From: VMDH01 sp038108875 | GTDB lineage: Bacteria; Pseudomonadota; Gammaproteobacteria; Magnimaribacterales; D2472 | NCBI GenBank assembly: GCA_038108875.1 | Contig: JAYNII010000004.1 | Location: 55,475-119,474, forward strand | Reading direction: 5' to 3' | DNA: 64,000 nt | Shown: positions 61,440-64,000 of the stretch, in pieces | How positions within the stretch are numbered: position 1 is the stretch's first letter | How the letters are laid out: each line of letters begins with the position of its first letter | Position numbers and translations under genes: made by a program | Notes under the pieces: generated by a model | Databases searched by the model: none | The model's input: the letters and a program-made list of their open reading frames with translations, nothing else | What the model was told of the DNA's origin: nothing

Positions 61440-63685
61440 TGTTTTCAAAAGAATTAGAACAATCCATATCAAGCCTCTTTGAGAGAGCCAAAGAAGCACG
61501 CATTGAATATCTTACTGTAGAACATCTATTACTTATGATTTTGGGTGACTCTGATGTACGTCTATTATTTAAAGATCAAGAAATCAATATCCTTAATTTT
61601 CAAAATAATCTTGAAGAATATCTCAAAGATACAAATATCTATCAACCACCCGAAAAAGATATTCAAGTACAACCAACTCTTGGTTTTCAAAGAGTTCTCC
61701 AAAGGGCTGTCTTTCATGTTCAATCCTCGGGTAAAGGGGTTGTAAAAGCGATAAATATTTTGGTAGCTATTTTTTCAGAAAAAGAGTCGCATTCAGTTTA
61801 TTTACTTTCAAAAGCAGGCATCTCTAGACTCGATGTTGTGACATATATCTCGCATGGGGCAAAAGATAAAACTCCTGTTCAGGAATCTATTGATACTGAA
61901 GATCAAGCAACCAAAGACACAGAATCGAGAGAAAACGATTTCCTAATTAATTTGAATGCTTTAGCAGAAGAGGGCAAACTCGATAACTTAATTGGTCGCG
62001 ATGAAGAGCTTGAGCGCATCCTACAAATTCTTTCCAGAAGAACAAAGAATAATCCATTATTGGTGGGTGAGTCTGGGGTTGGAAAAACAGCAATAGTAGA
62101 AGGTCTAGCTAAGGAAATAGTAGCTCAAAAGGTTCCTGATGCAATCAAAGATTGCGTTATATATTCATTAGATATCGGTGGATTGGTTGCAGGCACAAAA
62201 TATAGAGGAGATTTTGAAAAGCGCTTAAAATCAGTAATTAAATTCTTAGAGAAATCAGATAATACAGTCTTATTCATTGATGAGATTCATACAATAATTG
62301 GAGCAGGCTCTGCATCAGGAGGATCTCTCGATGTTTCAAATATACTTAAACCAATACTTGGCAAAGGAACATTAAGATGCATTGGCTCCACAACCTATCA
62401 AGAATTCAGAGCAATATTTAATCAAAATCAAGCACTTTCAAGGAGATTTCAAAAAATAGACATCCTTGAACCAAGCCTAGATGAAGCTGAAAAGATCTTA
62501 TTTGGACTCAAACCTCTCTACGAGTCACATCATAATGTTGCATTTAAAGATGAGGCCATTAAAGCTGCTGTAAGCTTATCTGCTAGATTCATATCTGATA
62601 AGTTTTTGCCAGATAAAGCCATAGATTTAATTGATGAAACAGGAGCATTATTAAACTTAAAAAGAAAAAATGATCAAATAATCACAGTAAATCAATTAGA
62701 TATAGAAAAAACTATTTCTAAGATTACTAAAATTCCAGAAAAAAGTATTTCAAGTAATGAAATTAAAAATCTTAAAAATTTAGAGAAAGATCTTAAAACG
62801 GTTATTTTTGGACAAGATCAAGCAATAACATCTCTTTCCAACGCTATAAAGCTATCAAGGGCAGGGCTTAGAGATGATAACAAAACCATTGGATCTTTCC
62901 TTTTTGCTGGTCCAACAGGAGTTGGAAAAACTGAAATCGCTAAGCAGTTAGCTAATATTTTAGGAATTGAATTAATTAGGTTTGATATGTCCGAATATAT
63001 GGAAAGGCATACTGTATCAAGACTGATTGGAGCTCCTCCAGGTTATGTTGGATTTGATCAAGGAGGACTATTAACTGAATCAATATCAAAACATCCTCAT
63101 AGTGTCTTATTGTTAGATGAAATTGAAAAAGCAAATCCTGATATATTTAATATATTGTTACAAGTTATGGATAACGGCGTTTTAACTGATAACAATGGCC
63201 GCAAATCGGATTTTAGAAATGTTATCTTAATAATGACAACCAATGCAGGAGCTGAACTTCTTGAAAAGAAATCAGTAGGATTTAATGAAGTATCAAATGA
63301 ATCTGATGCATTGTCGGTAATTAAAAGGTTATTCTCGCCAGAATTTAGAAACAGGCTGGATGAAACTATACAATTTAATTATCTCCCAAAGAAAGTTATC
63401 TTATCTATCGTAGATAAATTTCTCGTAAAACTTCAAGCCCAACTTGATGAAAGGTCTGTAGAACTGATTTTTGATAAAAAAGTTTGTCAATGGATCGCAG
63501 ATAATGGCTATAACAGAGAAATGGGGGCTAGGCCTATGGAGCGCTTTATTTCAGAAAATATTAAGAAACCACTTGTAAATAGCGTCTTGTATGGAGATTT
63601 AAGTTCAGGAGGTCAGCTTAAAGTAACCTTAAAAGACAACAAAGTAATTTTTAAGCAAATTAAAGAAGCTATTAAAGTTAAATAA
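61439..63685 (+). CDS. clpA: ClpA ATP-dependent unfoldase
   Basis: 748 residues. An N-domain (about 1-145) and a charged linker precede AAA+ domain 1 with GESGVGKTAIVEGLA, TVLFIDEIHTIIGAG and LSRRFQKIDI, and domain 2 with AGPTGVGKTEIAKQLA, LLLDEIEKANPDIF and MGARPMERFI. It unfolds proteins for ClpP. The direct clpS-clpA linkage shows that it is ClpA and not ClpB or ClpC. It ends 2 bp before the convergent infA. Confidence 0.97.
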   Translation: MFSKELEQSISSLFERAKEARIEYLTVEHLLLMILGDSDVRLLFKDQEINILNFQNNLEEYLKDTNIYQPPEKDIQVQPTLGFQRVLQRAVFHVQSSGKGVVKAINILVAIFSEKESHSVYLLSKAGISRLDVVTYISHGAKDKTPVQESIDTEDQATKDTESRENDFLINLNALAEEGKLDNLIGRDEELERILQILSRRTKNNPLLVGESGVGKTAIVEGLAKEIVAQKVPDAIKDCVIYSLDIGGLVAGTKYRGDFEKRLKSVIKFLEKSDNTVLFIDEIHTIIGAGSASGGSLDVSNILKPILGKGTLRCIGSTTYQEFRAIFNQNQALSRRFQKIDILEPSLDEAEKILFGLKPLYESHHNVAFKDEAIKAAVSLSARFISDKFLPDKAIDLIDETGALLNLKRKNDQIITVNQLDIEKTISKITKIPEKSISSNEIKNLKNLEKDLKTVIFGQDQAITSLSNAIKLSRAGLRDDNKTIGSFLFAGPTGVGKTEIAKQLANILGIELIRFDMSEYMERHTVSRLIGAPPGYVGFDQGGLLTESISKHPHSVLLLDEIEKANPDIFNILLQVMDNGVLTDNNGRKSDFRNVILIMTTNAGAELLEKKSVGFNEVSNESDALSVIKRLFSPEFRNRLDETIQFNYLPKKVILSIVDKFLVKLQAQLDERSVELIFDKKVCQWIADNGYNREMGARPMERFISENIKKPLVNSVLYGDLSSGGQLKVTLKDNKVIFKQIKEAIKVK

Positions 63686-63687
63686 CT

Positions 63688-63906
63688 TTATCTACCTCGG
63701 AATGTTATTCTGCCTTTACTGAGGTCATAGGGTGTCATTTCTACTTTAACTTTATCACCAGTTAAGATTCTTATGTAATGCTTGCGCATTTTCCCAGAGA
63801 TATGAGCATTAATGATATGGCCATTCTCTAATTTAACTTTAAATGTAGTATTTGGCAGAGTTTCAATAACTTCACCTTCAAATTCTAAATTATCTTCTTT
63901 AGCCAT
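63688..63906 (-). CDS. infA: Translation initiation factor IF-1
   Basis: 72 residues, exactly the usual length, one S1-type OB fold: [40 protein letters not shown] and [20 protein letters not shown]. It occupies the ribosomal A site during initiation. The neighbourhood clpS-clpA-infA is conserved in gammaproteobacteria. Confidence 0.98.
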   Translation of the reverse strand: MAKEDNLEFEGEVIETLPNTTFKVKLENGHIINAHISGKMRKHYIRILTGDKVKVEMTPYDLSKGRITFRGR

Positions 63907-63937
63907 AAGACGGCTATTTTACTACATATCTAGCTAT

Positions 63938-63965
63938 TTGATGGCATTTTATGTGTATATATAAT
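63938..63965 (+). promoter_or_regulatory. Candidate rightward promoter at window end
   Basis: TTGATG at 63938-63943 (four of six) and a perfect TATAAT at 63960-63965 with 16-bp spacing, pointing away from infA. It would start transcription near 63972, just before an ATG at 63983. Confidence 0.4.
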
Positions 63966-63982
63966 TTAACATAATATATATT

Positions 63983-64000
63983 ATGCGAAGTAATATATTA
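63983..64000 (+). CDS. Possible start of a gene cut by the window edge
   Basis: An ATG at 63983 opens a frame of six codons (MRSNIL) that reaches the window end without a stop. Support comes only from the promoter-like sequence about 18 bp upstream. No ribosome-binding site is visible and the product cannot be identified. Confidence 0.25.

Noticed and set aside
63910..63930. HexR-like half-site (TACTACAT) upstream of infA
   Set aside because: Only one half matches the motif, and infA is not a plausible target; likely chance in AT-rich DNA.
1..64000. Mobile elements, prophage, CRISPR arrays, toxin-antitoxin pairs
   Set aside because: No transposase, integrase, terminal repeats, spaced direct repeats or toxin-antitoxin gene pairs were seen; the tRNA-Ser gene has no repeated 3' end nearby to suggest an integrated element.

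Overview
The window is AT-rich, densely coded DNA from a marine, SAR86-like gammaproteobacterium. The lineage call rests on a proteorhodopsin whose motifs and residue numbering match the SAR86 proteorhodopsin, together with gammaproteobacterial gene neighbourhoods (lpxK-ycaR-kdsB-murB, mfd-gap-nqrABCDEF-apbE-nqrM, mnmA/purB, icd-clpS-clpA-infA). A run of 100 N flanked by an exact 55-bp duplication shows that the sequence is a scaffolded draft assembly. I saw no prophage, IS element, CRISPR array or rRNA. No intergenic stretch exceeds 300 bp; the longest is about 225 bp (6447-6671).

Layout. 1-6450: accessory oxidoreductases and unknowns (GMC flavoenzyme, S51 peptidase, DDN-like split-barrel protein, PhnZ-like HD protein, luciferase-like enzyme), then proteorhodopsin with its own promoter and terminator, a MAPEG protein and a Coq4-like protein. 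6450-8180: an HxlR regulator facing a quinone-reductase-like MDR enzyme, and tRNA-Ser(UGA). 8286-20093: rhodanese, thioesterase, hydrolase, several transporters, trpS, hemH, a dienoyl-CoA-reductase-like SDR and a coniferyl-aldehyde-dehydrogenase-like ALDH. 20094-28834: envelope biogenesis (lolC/E-lolD, exbB-exbD, an in-frame msbA-lpxK fusion, ycaR, kdsB, murB). 28817-40172: electron transfer from acyl-CoA oxidation (ETF-QO, etfB, etfA) and a six-gene leftward run with an ACAD pair, serine hydrolase, trmA and a flavin monooxygenase. 40177-44736: nfuA, csiV, mfd. 44821-55605: a second ACAD pair, a long GAPDH, the whole Na+-NQR operon, apbE and nqrM. 55602-64000: isocitrate lyase, purB, mnmA, icd, clpS, clpA, infA.

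How it fits together. Two ACAD pairs feed ETF and ETF-QO, which reduce quinone. Isocitrate lyase and isocitrate dehydrogenase sit at the glyoxylate/TCA branch point and suit growth on acetyl-CoA from lipids. Na+-NQR and proteorhodopsin then build sodium and proton gradients. The most notable features are the MsbA-LpxK fusion, the two complementary ACAD gene pairs, a 9+3+9 palindrome over a consensus -35 box ahead of the ACAD-gap-nqr operon, a HexR-like palindrome upstream of isocitrate lyase, and eight convergent gene pairs that all abut or overlap with no recognisable terminator.
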